Made by a program: the position numbers and the translations under genes
From: Victivallaceae bacterium
GTDB lineage: Bacteria > Verrucomicrobiota > Lentisphaeria > Victivallales > Victivallaceae
Direction of reading: 5' to 3'
Assembly (NCBI GenBank): GCA_021647315.1
Contig: JAKIUY010000016.1
Span: forward strand, 1-54,425
DNA length: 54,425 nt
Shown: in pieces, positions 17,474 to 26,115 of the stretch
How the letters are laid out: each line of letters begins with the position of its first letter
Position numbering within the stretch: the stretch's first letter is position 1
The notes under the pieces: generated by a model
The model's database searches: none
Seen by the model: the letters and a program-made list of their open reading frames with translations, nothing else
What the model was told of the DNA's origin: nothing

Positions 17474-18169
17474 ATGATAAAACGTAAAAAACAATATTTT
17501 AATATGATTGAAATTGCGCTGGCAATAGCAATTATTGCTTTTGGTATGAGTAGTATTCTCGTACTCTTTCCGGTTGGGCTGAATGCGTCCAGAGACTCTA
17601 TGGCGGATAACTACTCGGCTGATGCTGTAGAACAGTTTGTCTCGTATATTCAGGCGTATGCGAATAAAGGAGCGACTGAATATGATAACTTATTTATTAC
17701 GTCAACAGCACTATATTTTATTACCGATACTCAACCACCTGCAACTGATATTAACCTTGATTCCTTTGGCGATAATGTACTACCGCCATCACCGCTTACA
17801 TCCGGTTTTTTGAAGGAGCTAAGAGATGACTCGGTAACTTCTCGTATTGCAGGATGGGATCTTTATCAGGCATATGATGCTGATAATGGTGGAACTTCTG
17901 GCAGTAAGAAACAGATTTATTTTCTAGTTCATCGTTCAAATTCTCCCGATATAACTCCGGCAAAATATGATTTCATGGCGACTATGGCGATTTGGAAATC
18001 ACCGGTAACTGTTAGAATATATACAAAGACTGTGGGAGCACTTGAAATCACAGAGAGCACTCTTTATGATGATTTTGCAGCTCTTAACATAGAAATAAGC
18101 TGGCCGTTAAATAAACCATATAAAGATCGTCAGAAACGTTATTATCAATTTACAATTAAAAAGCCATAG
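17474..18169 (+). CDS. GspI/PilV-like minor pseudopilin, cassette 2
   Basis: 231 residues, 16 bp after the previous gene. Signal: QY-FNMIEIALAIAIIAFGMSSILVLFPVG. It ends LNIEISWPLNKPYKDRQKRY, the same closing block as the cassette-1 paralogue, which marks the two as duplicates. Predicted minor subunit of the same or a parallel pseudopilus. Confidence 0.75.
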   Translation: MIKRKKQYFNMIEIALAIAIIAFGMSSILVLFPVGLNASRDSMADNYSADAVEQFVSYIQAYANKGATEYDNLFITSTALYFITDTQPPATDINLDSFGDNVLPPSPLTSGFLKELRDDSVTSRIAGWDLYQAYDADNGGTSGSKKQIYFLVHRSNSPDITPAKYDFMATMAIWKSPVTVRIYTKTVGALEITESTLYDDFAALNIEISWPLNKPYKDRQKRYYQFTIKKP

Positions 18170-18180
18170 GTGAATCGTTT

Positions 18181-19164
18181 ATGAAAAAAAATAAAGAAAC
18201 AGGAATCAGGCGAATATTCACCCTGATTGAGATGCTGACAGCAATGGCAATTTTTATGATAATTTCAGTCATTATGATGCAGTTTTTTAATTCAGCACAG
18301 CAGATTATAGGTTCAGCGAGCCAACGCAATGTTGTTTTTTCTGATGCCAGAATTGCTTTTGATCTGATTACTAAAGATTTACAGTGTACGCTGTTTAATA
18401 ATAATAATGGTGCTCTTCCTGGATCAGATAAGTTTCAGGCAATATATCCGTTTTTATTTCAAAGAATTGATGCTGTCATATCTAATAACTATTACCACAC
18501 AGATATTTATTCCGCAGGAATAACCTGGGATATGCTTAGTTTTATGGCAACTACTGAGATCCGTGCTGATAATTCACTATCTAATATTTGTGAATTACGA
18601 TATTCCTTTGTACCAGCTGGTGAAGTGTTTACTAACCCTGATAGTGGTTCTGTAATTGAAGATGGATGGTTAATCCGTAGTTGTACTGCGGATAAATGGG
18701 TTAATCCTGGAACGGGAGTCTCTGAGACTAATCCTAGATATAATTTTTCTGAAAATTACTTACGTTCAACTGCTGTGGATAATGATAATCGTATCAATAA
18801 AATATGGATTGATACAAGTGGAGCAGTTCCAAGTGCAACGAATGCAATACAGGGGAGTCCGAGTTATGTTAATTTTGAAAAAGTTATTCCGTATGTTTAT
18901 AACCTACAATTTACCTGTTATGAAAAAGATATGACAGTAATAACTCCAATTGATTTTTCTTCAGCAACAGTTGGTAATAAAATGTTTGGTTCAGAATTTC
19001 CATCAAGTATAAAAATTGAGTTAGATATGTTAAAAGCTAAAGATTGGAGAGATTGGAAAAAGGCCATTAATGATGGTAGAACCGATGAAGCAAATACGAT
19101 TATTAAAGAAAAATTACAACGTTTTAGCAAAATTATTTTCATGCCACGCATAGAAGATTACTAA
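18181..19164 (+). CDS. GspJ/PilW-like minor pseudopilin, cassette 2
   Basis: 327 residues, 11 bp after the previous stop. Signal: RI-FTLIEMLTAMAIFMIISVIMMQFFNSA. The following ARIAFDLITKDLQCTLF is the counterpart of ARVALDLVARDLQSAMY in the cassette-1 protein. Ile precedes the Phe at the processing site. It should sit near the filament tip beside the large GspK-like protein encoded next. Confidence 0.75.
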   Translation: MKKNKETGIRRIFTLIEMLTAMAIFMIISVIMMQFFNSAQQIIGSASQRNVVFSDARIAFDLITKDLQCTLFNNNNGALPGSDKFQAIYPFLFQRIDAVISNNYYHTDIYSAGITWDMLSFMATTEIRADNSLSNICELRYSFVPAGEVFTNPDSGSVIEDGWLIRSCTADKWVNPGTGVSETNPRYNFSENYLRSTAVDNDNRINKIWIDTSGAVPSATNAIQGSPSYVNFEKVIPYVYNLQFTCYEKDMTVITPIDFSSATVGNKMFGSEFPSSIKIELDMLKAKDWRDWKKAINDGRTDEANTIIKEKLQRFSKIIFMPRIEDY

Positions 19165-19179
19165 GTTGAGGATAATAAT

Positions 19180-22100
19180 ATGAAATACTTTTTTAAAAAA
19201 ATATTTGGTAAAAAGCATGATGAACATGGAATTGCATTGCTTTTTGCCTTGAGTATGTTAGCACTATTACTGGTTATGGCATTAGCATTTACCTCTAATT
19301 CAATGTTTGAAAGTAAAGCAGCGCGTAATAGTTCCAGAGGAGCAGCCGCGAGGTTAATAGCTCAATCAGCAATGAATCAATTTCAAGTGGTGTTTAATAA
19401 ATATAATAAAGGTCAAGTTCAGTGTACTAAAGGCCAAATTTATACTCAAGATTATAAGATAACGGATGAAACAGCAGCGTATCCCCAAGCTGCCCCAACT
19501 ACAACTCCAATGTTTCCTAGTCCGCCAGCAGCTAATATAAGAGATGTTATGACCTATGATATGTTGGAGCATCTGACAACAACAGTTGGAAACAGTACGT
19601 TTTTTAAATGGGAGGATTTTTATAAGGATTACGTCAACTGGCAATATATTATTAGAAGAGAGACTAACGCTGCTGGTAATATTGAAAATCATATTATTGG
19701 ACGTTATGCTGCTGTCGTGATTAATTCACATGGACTTGATGCAGATGCTATTAGTAAAGATGGTGTTGATGAGGGAAAAAATCCCATTTATGCAGAAGAA
19801 CGCATTGGAGCTGAAATAAATGAAATAAATGTCCGTTCCGTTAGTGCTACTCCTGACAGTGATACTGGATTTGCTATTAATCCAACATTAGCGACTAAGT
19901 TTAATAAAACCCCAGCTGTTGCACCGGCTCCAGTGGGAGTTTTTCCTGGTACTTGGACTGATTACCCAACGATGTTCAGTCTGTTGACTTTGAGTTCAGT
20001 GTTGGAACCTAAGTTTCAGCGTTGGTTTTTAATTAACGGTCTTTCTGATGAAAAGTATTGGATTGATACAACGGCAGATTTTATCACTGACAGTTCCGGC
20101 AAAGAAGAATTTCATCGGTTTAATATTGCAGCAAGGGGTGCTGATAATAGTAGCCCACTTGATGGTATTTATGAAAGTAACATTGATGTTAGTGGTAGCA
20201 CATATGAACCTGAAGATGGTGATTCTTTTGCCTGGGATAATATGGGCAGTGCTTATCCGCCAGAAAAAATGTATAGTGAAATATTGCTTGATGGAGACAG
20301 TAGTATTGGCTCTGCAGATGGAACACCTGATAAATTGCCGATAATGTGGAGTAAGACACCAAGTACTACAACTCCTGCACTTGATACTTATGATGGGTAT
20401 GGCTTACCTTGGTTGGCAGGATTTGGTTATGATACAAATGGTGTGATTGATTCTAGTACTGCTAATCGTCTTTATGCTAACTTTGCTCAAGATAGTGATA
20501 TTGTTGCCGATAGAGAATCTGGTGTTATTGCACGCCGTCGGCAGATTGCCGCAAACTTGGTTGATTACTGTGATACTGACAGCAAGCCAACATCAGATAT
20601 CGATCCCACAAATTGGACTGGAGCCACTACTCCCACTTATACGGGCAATGAAAAAACTGCTTATATTAATGAACTGGTGATTGATGTCTCATATACAACT
20701 TCAGTTTTTGATAATACTGCGGCTGCCAGTCCAAACCGTTATGATCATGATGCAGCCGTGACAGTTACCTTGTCTGCTGAAATTATTGATATTTATAATA
20801 TTAGTGGAAATTATACTCTTACCGTTTATGGTTCGCGCAGAGTTGAGCATGTAACCATTGATAGTAGTATTGAACTCCCTGATACAGGAGTTGTGGTATT
20901 TTTACCTAATCCACTCTCTTCTGGTGTTATTGCTGATGTTGCACTAAAAGGTTATACCGTAAAAGATGGTTTCCCTGCTGGCAATGAAGCAGTGGATTAT
21001 GACAGTAGCACTTCGGGCGGAACTGTTTCTAATGATACTAATTCTGTTACCACTGATTTTGGGGCGATCCATATTACAATCGATAAAATTATTCTAAACG
21101 ATGGCACTAATAATGTTGATATTGCCAAATTTAATGGTTATACTGTTACATTTCCAACATATTCGATTAATGGTGTTGGACAATATTATGTTAGTAAAAG
21201 CTTATCAGTTAAAGATCCACGTCAGAACCTTAATGCTACTGCTTTGGATGCAGGGGTTTGGAAAAATTTAGATTGGAAAATTGATATTCCCCAAGGGAAT
21301 GATAATTCCGCAATTGGAACTGCTAGAGATAATGCCCATGTTACTTTAGGAGCACCTAGTGCTACAGATCCACCAAATTCAAATTATCAATGTAGCCCAA
21401 ATGATGCTCATATAGCGGATGCAGTCAATACAGACCGTGAAGACGGTAATAGTGACCTAGTTGATGATGGGGATGGCGATGACCAGAAGAATGTTTCTAC
21501 TGCTTATATTCGTAATGCCCCGATGAAGTCCCCATGGGAGATTGGTTTTATTCATCGTGGAAAACCTTATCAGACTATTAATTTGACAAAATATGATGCT
21601 GAAAAGGCAATAAAGTATATCAGTAATATTATTCCCGGCGGCGGAAGTTTTTCTGATGGTGATGCAAATATTTTAGATCAAATCAAGATGACTAATGAGG
21701 TTCAAAGCCCTAAAAAAGTGAATTTAACCACTGCTGAAGATGAGGTGCTGTTTGCTCTGTTACATAATATTCGATATGGATGTATTCCCAGTATAGATAA
21801 CTCTGTTCCTGCCAACCATATGACTATTTCGTCAATGGCAACTGGTGGAACTGAATTCTTAAGAACTGATATTGGGAAGATAAATATTCCCGCTACAGCT
21901 GGCGAGGAAGCAACAAAATTCATATTAGCAATAAAAACTAAAGCTGATGAAAAACTTGTTTCTGGAACGATGAGTGATGGACTATATACACGGGCTGGAA
22001 TTGTTGGAATTGTTGGTTTTTCATTTAGTGATCCTAAGCCTGGAACTCCTCTTACAACAAATCGTGCAGAGGAAGAGATTATTGGTAAATTCATCAATCT

Positions 22101-22356
22101 GACTGAAATTAGTGGCGGGTATTTGAATGTCATTATATTGGCTCAAACAATTAAGGATGTTGGTGGTGGAGTTGGAATAACCCTGGATAATGCAACAAAA
22201 ACAAAAATTACTACGGCATTTGGACAGTTTGATTATCTTCTTGATGGCGGGGAGTATTATTATGCTGATGAAATCACATCCGAGCAAAAAATAAAACTTT
22301 TATTACGTATAGACGGAACAAAAGCAAAGATTCTTCGCTATGAATATGTCGAGTAA
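19180..22356 (+). CDS. Giant GspK-like minor pseudopilin
   Basis: 1058 residues. The N-terminus HG-IALLFALSMLALLLVMALAFTSNSMFESKAARNSS lacks Glu+5 and has Gly at -1, as expected of GspK, the tip subunit of the pseudopilus; AARLIAQSAMNQ also fits. GspK is normally about 330 residues, so this is roughly three times the usual size. The extra mass is a long Asp/Thr/Asn-rich, probably beta-rich exported region. The gene is the last of the H-I-J-K order in cassette 2; cassette 1 has no K gene. The extra domains might bind a partner or substrate at the cell envelope. Confidence 0.68.
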   Translation: MKYFFKKIFGKKHDEHGIALLFALSMLALLLVMALAFTSNSMFESKAARNSSRGAAARLIAQSAMNQFQVVFNKYNKGQVQCTKGQIYTQDYKITDETAAYPQAAPTTTPMFPSPPAANIRDVMTYDMLEHLTTTVGNSTFFKWEDFYKDYVNWQYIIRRETNAAGNIENHIIGRYAAVVINSHGLDADAISKDGVDEGKNPIYAEERIGAEINEINVRSVSATPDSDTGFAINPTLATKFNKTPAVAPAPVGVFPGTWTDYPTMFSLLTLSSVLEPKFQRWFLINGLSDEKYWIDTTADFITDSSGKEEFHRFNIAARGADNSSPLDGIYESNIDVSGSTYEPEDGDSFAWDNMGSAYPPEKMYSEILLDGDSSIGSADGTPDKLPIMWSKTPSTTTPALDTYDGYGLPWLAGFGYDTNGVIDSSTANRLYANFAQDSDIVADRESGVIARRRQIAANLVDYCDTDSKPTSDIDPTNWTGATTPTYTGNEKTAYINELVIDVSYTTSVFDNTAAASPNRYDHDAAVTVTLSAEIIDIYNISGNYTLTVYGSRRVEHVTIDSSIELPDTGVVVFLPNPLSSGVIADVALKGYTVKDGFPAGNEAVDYDSSTSGGTVSNDTNSVTTDFGAIHITIDKIILNDGTNNVDIAKFNGYTVTFPTYSINGVGQYYVSKSLSVKDPRQNLNATALDAGVWKNLDWKIDIPQGNDNSAIGTARDNAHVTLGAPSATDPPNSNYQCSPNDAHIADAVNTDREDGNSDLVDDGDGDDQKNVSTAYIRNAPMKSPWEIGFIHRGKPYQTINLTKYDAEKAIKYISNIIPGGGSFSDGDANILDQIKMTNEVQSPKKVNLTTAEDEVLFALLHNIRYGCIPSIDNSVPANHMTISSMATGGTEFLRTDIGKINIPATAGEEATKFILAIKTKADEKLVSGTMSDGLYTRAGIVGIVGFSFSDPKPGTPLTTNRAEEEIIGKFINLTEISGGYLNVIILAQTIKDVGGGVGITLDNATKTKITTAFGQFDYLLDGGEYYYADEITSEQKIKLLLRIDGTKAKILRYEYVE

Positions 22357-22372
22357 ATTTGGAGAAATAACT

Positions 22373-22936
22373 ATGTTAAAAAAAGTTTTCAGTTTTATAA
22401 TGATTCTGGCTGTTTTGTGTTTAAATGCTGGAATGCTTTTTGCTGAGGATAGTGCTCAAGCTAAGAAGCCTGTTCAGCGAATATTTAACCGTGATGTTGT
22501 TACGGGGGCACTTGAATCTATTGATGATAGGATTATCAAAGGTGACGATAATGGCAACAAATTATCTTATATTTTCTATCGTACCTATGCGAATAAAATT
22601 CGGGCTTGGTTCAAGAATCCCTGGATGGAACTGGATTCGAGGATTGCTAAAAGCTGGTATATCAATCTCTATAATACTTTTGTTCGGATGGGGAAAGCTA
22701 AGCGAAATCTGGAACGGCTGGAGTCGCAGCATAAAGCAAAGACTGCGGTTTATACATTTGAACGTAAGAAGTTTATTGCGGCATATCAGCAATTCAAAGC
22801 ACTTCAGAAAGAACCGACAAAACTTACCAGATCCCGTTACATGGAACTCAAACGTGCCAAGGCGGCGTGGGAAAAGAAAGAGCGCGAAAAAGCCCGAGCC
22901 GCCGCCAGAGCCCAAAAGCGCAGCAGCCGCAGTTAA
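22373..22936 (+). CDS. Secreted, basic helical protein
   Basis: 187 residues from the ATG at 22373, which has GGAG 9 bp upstream; a frame starting at 22340 would overlap the previous gene. Signal peptide: MLKKVFSFIMILAVLCLNAG then MLFA. The mature protein is helical and rich in Lys and Arg, ending in a run of Lys/Arg/Ala (KKEREKARAAARAQKR). I do not recognise a family. Being 16 bp after the GspK-like gene it is probably co-transcribed and could be a periplasmic accessory or a secreted substrate. Confidence 0.6.
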   Translation: MLKKVFSFIMILAVLCLNAGMLFAEDSAQAKKPVQRIFNRDVVTGALESIDDRIIKGDDNGNKLSYIFYRTYANKIRAWFKNPWMELDSRIAKSWYINLYNTFVRMGKAKRNLERLESQHKAKTAVYTFERKKFIAAYQQFKALQKEPTKLTRSRYMELKRAKAAWEKKEREKARAAARAQKRSSRS

Positions 22937-23301
22937 GGTCTCACACAAAAAATGAAAACTTTTTTAACCACTAATTAACACTAACGGAACACTAACAAAA
23001 AATTAATGTTGTCCTTTTCTGCTTCCGCATAAAACCTCAACATCAGTAGTGAGAAAATAAAAAAATAATACCCAAATTGTTAGATTTTTGCGGAGCATAA
23101 AATATGACAATTATCTGATTAGTGTGAATTAGTGAAAATTAGCCTGCCCTTCATAGCTTTAGCGACGTAGGGTGGTTGAACTCTTTTGCTTTTTTTTGTG
23201 CACATTGACAAAAAGATTTTTGTTTTTATTGTCTTTGTATATCTGCTTGCGCTCTGTTTTTGATTTGCAATCAAGATTAAACTAACTATAATATATCTAA
23301 T

Positions 23302-23318
23302 CCCATGAATAAATGATT
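23302..23318 (+). repeat. 17-bp direct repeat, left copy
   Basis: CCCATGAATAAATGATT is found again, exactly, at 23925-23941. The two copies flank the coiled-coil gene at 23379-23879. Confidence 0.6.
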
Positions 23319-23335
23319 ATCAATTAATATTGATA
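23318..23335. promoter_or_regulatory. Operator-like palindrome, copy 3
   Basis: TATCAATTAATATTGATA has the same architecture (7-bp arms, 4-bp spacer) and nearly the same arms as the sites at 12954 and 16512. It lies 43 bp before the start of the coiled-coil gene. Confidence 0.35.
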
Positions 23336-23378
23336 TGACATTATTCATTCAACCCAAACCAGGAACGAGGAGTGGAAT

Positions 23379-23879
23379 ATGAAAGTTGTAATCGCTGTTG
23401 TTGTAATGTTTTGTTTTTTTTCCGCAGAAGCAACTGTGAGCAGTTGGCAGTTTAATGCGTTAATAAAAAAAGTGAAAAAGCTGGAAGAACGAATTGCAGT
23501 GCTGGAAAAAAATGATAAAGCGGGTTCAGTAAGTCGTGTAAATAATGGGGGTGCTGAAGAAAAGATAAAAACACCCCAGCCTGCCGCACCGGCAAAGAAA
23601 GTCAGCAAATATGGTGCAAAAATAAAAGAAATGCAGGATAAAAAGCGTGCAATTGATAAAGTAATTGGTTTTCGTCAATTTGGTCGTAGACCATATAAAC
23701 AATATTCAAAGAAAGATCTTTCACAGAGACTAAATAACATAAACTATAGGTATTATACTCGTAACAAAAAAATCAGAAAAAAAATGAAAGATGAAATTAA
23801 TCATAAAGATTACGATCAATATACAAATGAAATTAGACGTCTAGAACGACTGCAGATATTAGAAGATAGAAAAATATAA
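23379..23879 (+). CDS. Secreted coiled-coil protein, unknown
   Basis: 166 residues. A short signal peptide (MKVVIAVVVMFCFFSAEA) is followed by a coiled coil (NALIKKVKKLEERIAVLEKN), a Pro/Ala linker and a strongly basic helical part (YGAKIKEMQDKKRAIDKVIG and later IRRLERLQILEDRK). I recognise no family. The start has a GAGG site and a candidate operator upstream resembling those of the pseudopilin cassettes, so shared regulation is possible. It is flanked by 17-bp direct repeats. Confidence 0.6.
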   Translation: MKVVIAVVVMFCFFSAEATVSSWQFNALIKKVKKLEERIAVLEKNDKAGSVSRVNNGGAEEKIKTPQPAAPAKKVSKYGAKIKEMQDKKRAIDKVIGFRQFGRRPYKQYSKKDLSQRLNNINYRYYTRNKKIRKKMKDEINHKDYDQYTNEIRRLERLQILEDRKI

Positions 23880-23924
23880 CGCATTACGGGGTTACATCTA
23901 TTATTTGACAATATAGGTTGTTTA

Positions 23925-23941
23925 CCCATGAATAAATGATT
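23925..23941 (+). repeat. 17-bp direct repeat, right copy
   Basis: Exact copy of 23302-23318; see there. Confidence 0.6.
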
Positions 23942-23949
23942 GAATGTAA

Positions 23950-23979
23950 GGATAGCCCTGCGTGGCTATCCGGTTTTTT
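23950..23979 (+). terminator. Hairpin with T-run after the coiled-coil gene
   Basis: GGATAGCC and GGCTATCC make an 8-bp stem with a 6-base loop, followed by GGTTTTTTA. It is related to the hairpin at 16444 and could end the transcript from 23379. Confidence 0.5.
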
Positions 23980-23980
23980 A

Positions 23981-24160
23981 AAAACACAAGGCGAGACGCC
24001 TATGCTACGTTGGAATACTGTAACACGACACAACCGGGATCAGCCGTCGCTTTCAGCTATGGCGCGACACGGCGGTTATGCTACATCGGGAAAAACACAA
24101 CCGGGACGGTTATGCTACATTGGGAAAAAAACACAGGCGGGACGCCTATGCTACTTTGAA
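23981..24160 (+). repeat. Repeat family C, array of hairpin units
   Basis: Four related units, three of them about 33 bp, each with an A-run, ACACA, a GC hairpin and TATGCTAC. The hairpins are GGCGAGACGCC (23989), a longer CCG...CGG form (24035-24080), CCGGGACGG (near 24101) and GCGGGACGC (near 24137). The unit recurs inverted at 13731 and 45599. The spacing suggests slippage or stepwise insertion, not CRISPR. Confidence 0.65.
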
Positions 24161-24194
24161 ATACAGTTAGATTTTTGCAAAGCAAAAATATAAC

Positions 24195-25067
24195 TTATGG
24201 ATAGCGCTGTAGAAAATCTTCGACGATGTCATCTATTTCATCACCGGCATCTTCCATTAGATAATGTCCGGCATGCTCTAGTTCATGGATTTCAGCTTCC
24301 GGATAGTATATTTTCCAGCGTTTCAGTATTTTCGGGGAAAAACACCAATCTTTCATGCCCCAGATGATCGCAATCGGCAAACCTCTGAACATCCACAGGC
24401 CATGTTCTATTTCGAGCAACGGCTCAAATGATACATCATCGGGACTCATCGGAATATCCTGAACAAAACGTAGGATAGCAATCCGGTTGGCGTAGTTGTT
24501 GTAGGGCAGGCGATAACCCAGTTTGACCAGATCTGGTATTGGTTTGACGGTGGTCATGTATTGAGCCGCCCGGACAAAAACATTTGCTTTGCGGACCAGA
24601 ATGTCGTCAAGCAGCGGAATGCGGCATAATGCAATCCGCAACGGTATCCAGTTGAATGAGAACGCGGCTGAATTCATGATGACAATACGTTTAATCAGAT
24701 CTGAGTGGCGCATTGCAAAGCCCATACCTATTGCTCCGCCCCAGTCATGAACGATCAAGGTGATATTTTCAAGTTTGAGTGATGTTAGCAGATTTTCGAG
24801 GTTTTCAACATGGGTTTCGAGCCGATAGAGATATTTCTGCGGTTTGTCGGACAGACCGCAGCCCATGTGATCAGGTACGATAACCTGATGGTTGACGGAG
24901 AGCCGTTTCACCAGATTGCGGAAAAAGAATGACCAGGTTGGATTGCCGTGAACCATTACTACCGGGGAACCTTTGCCTTCATTCAGGTAGTGGTATTGAT
25001 GATCATTGATGGTCATGAAATTTGATTTGAACGGATACAGCTCACGGATTTTTGTTATGTCTGTCAT
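24195..25067 (-). CDS. oleB: OleB-type alpha/beta hydrolase
   Basis: 290 residues with the fold of haloalkane dehalogenases. The nucleophile Asp108 sits in HDWGG, the oxyanion segment is HGNPTWSF (from His40) and the catalytic His268 is in HAGHYLMED. OleB proteins share this layout and convert the beta-lactone made by OleC into a long-chain olefin. It starts 4 bp after the oleA stop, which is the main reason to call it OleB and not a dehalogenase. Cytoplasmic or loosely membrane-bound. Confidence 0.8.
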   Translation of the reverse strand: MTDITKIRELYPFKSNFMTINDHQYHYLNEGKGSPVVMVHGNPTWSFFFRNLVKRLSVNHQVIVPDHMGCGLSDKPQKYLYRLETHVENLENLLTSLKLENITLIVHDWGGAIGMGFAMRHSDLIKRIVIMNSAAFSFNWIPLRIALCRIPLLDDILVRKANVFVRAAQYMTTVKPIPDLVKLGYRLPYNNYANRIAILRFVQDIPMSPDDVSFEPLLEIEHGLWMFRGLPIAIIWGMKDWCFSPKILKRWKIYYPEAEIHELEHAGHYLMEDAGDEIDDIVEDFLQRYP

Positions 25068-25071
25068 AAAT

Positions 25072-26115
25072 TTACCAGGATATTCCCATCATTGTGGCGT
25101 TAATGCCGCTGCCGATACCGAGCAGCGCAAAAGTTGAGCCGGGTTGAATAATGCCGGACTCTATTGCCCGGGCCGCAGTCATCGGACATGATACCGAACC
25201 GGTGTTGCCGAATTCCGCAAGCGTTGGGAAATCCCGGGTAATATCCAGTTGCAATTTATCGTAAAGCAGTCTGCGGTGAGCATTACCCACCTGATGAGTG
25301 CAGAAACAGTCAAAATCATCATTGGTAGGGCTCTCGGTGTTAAATCTTTCCCAGGCTTGAACCGCGGTCTCAACGCCGGCGTTGAGCAATGCTTCAGAGT
25401 CCGTTTCCATCAAGGTGTCATGATTGTCGGCCATGCCCTTATCTGAATTGCCACGACACAAATCATTATATTCGGTCGCCGCCAATGACGTTGAGCTGTT
25501 AAGCCGGTGTGAAGTCATACTGGAGTCGCGGTGACTGAGAATTACTGCTACCGCACCGGAACCGATAGTCAGTGACGCGAACAGCGGTTTGATGGTTTGT
25601 CTGGTCAGCGACAGATCCGCATTGATGGCCGCAATGGTTGATTCCAGCAATGGTCGGCTATTCTCGCCGGCTACCAGCATTCCTGCCTCAATATGACCGG
25701 CTTCTATCATGCTGGCAACAACAGTCATTCCGCTTAAAATTCCGAGACAGGCGTTGGAAATATCGAAGACCTGTGAATCTGGCGGCAGGCTGAGATTTTT
25801 ATGCACAATTGTCGCAGTTGCCGGTTCGAGAAAATCCCGGCAGACTGAACAGTTGATCAGGCAGCCGATTTTTTCTTTAGGAAAATTTGATTGCGATAAT
25901 GCCTGCTGCCCGGCTAAAGTTGCAGCTGTACTCGGCATCATCCCCCGTTTCCATAGTCGGCGTTCCTTAATGCCGGTCATCAGTTCGAGCCGTCCGACCG
26001 GCAGCCTGAGCCGTTCATAGGTCGGCGCAAGCTGGGTTTCAATGTCGTCAGAGGTTATTATTTCCGGTGGTGCCGTATAGGCAATTGTTTCGATGTTTAC
26101 ACAGTTATAAAGCAT
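25072..26115 (-). CDS. oleA: OleA-type thiolase-fold condensing enzyme
   Basis: 347 residues, FabH-like. OleA joins two fatty acyl-CoA molecules head to head into a beta-keto acid, the first step to long-chain olefins. Catalytic Cys123 lies in NACLGILSGM and the nearby CSVCRDFLEPATA block is typical for OleA, more than for FabH. His (THQVGNAH) and Asn (FGNTGSVS) complete the triad. Its start overlaps the stop of the upstream zinc-ribbon gene by 1 bp (TAATG), so the three genes are likely one operon. OleC and OleD are not in this window. Confidence 0.85.
   Translation of the reverse strand: MLYNCVNIETIAYTAPPEIITSDDIETQLAPTYERLRLPVGRLELMTGIKERRLWKRGMMPSTAATLAGQQALSQSNFPKEKIGCLINCSVCRDFLEPATATIVHKNLSLPPDSQVFDISNACLGILSGMTVVASMIEAGHIEAGMLVAGENSRPLLESTIAAINADLSLTRQTIKPLFASLTIGSGAVAVILSHRDSSMTSHRLNSSTSLAATEYNDLCRGNSDKGMADNHDTLMETDSEALLNAGVETAVQAWERFNTESPTNDDFDCFCTHQVGNAHRRLLYDKLQLDITRDFPTLAEFGNTGSVSCPMTAARAIESGIIQPGSTFALLGIGSGINATMMGISW

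Larger units (their letters stand above)
22937..23378. other. Intergenic region with inverted ATTAGTG motifs
   Basis: No gene seen. The strings CACTAATTAACACTAACGG (near 22970) and ATTAGTGTGAATTAGTG (near 23119) are roughly inverted to each other, a dispersed repeat type. The right end carries an operator-like palindrome (23318-23335) and one copy of a 17-bp direct repeat (23302-23318). Confidence 0.5.

Noticed and set aside
22425..22955. 176-codon frame overlapping the secreted helical protein
   Set aside because: It is in another frame of a gene with a good start and signal peptide, and has no start signal of its own.
23981..24160. CRISPR-like array
   Set aside because: The units are short hairpins separated by near-constant flanks with no spacer-like unique sequences, and no cas gene is present.
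24195..25067. Haloalkane dehalogenase
   Set aside because: The fold and Asp nucleophile fit, but the 4-bp junction with oleA and the HGNPTWSF pattern favour OleB.
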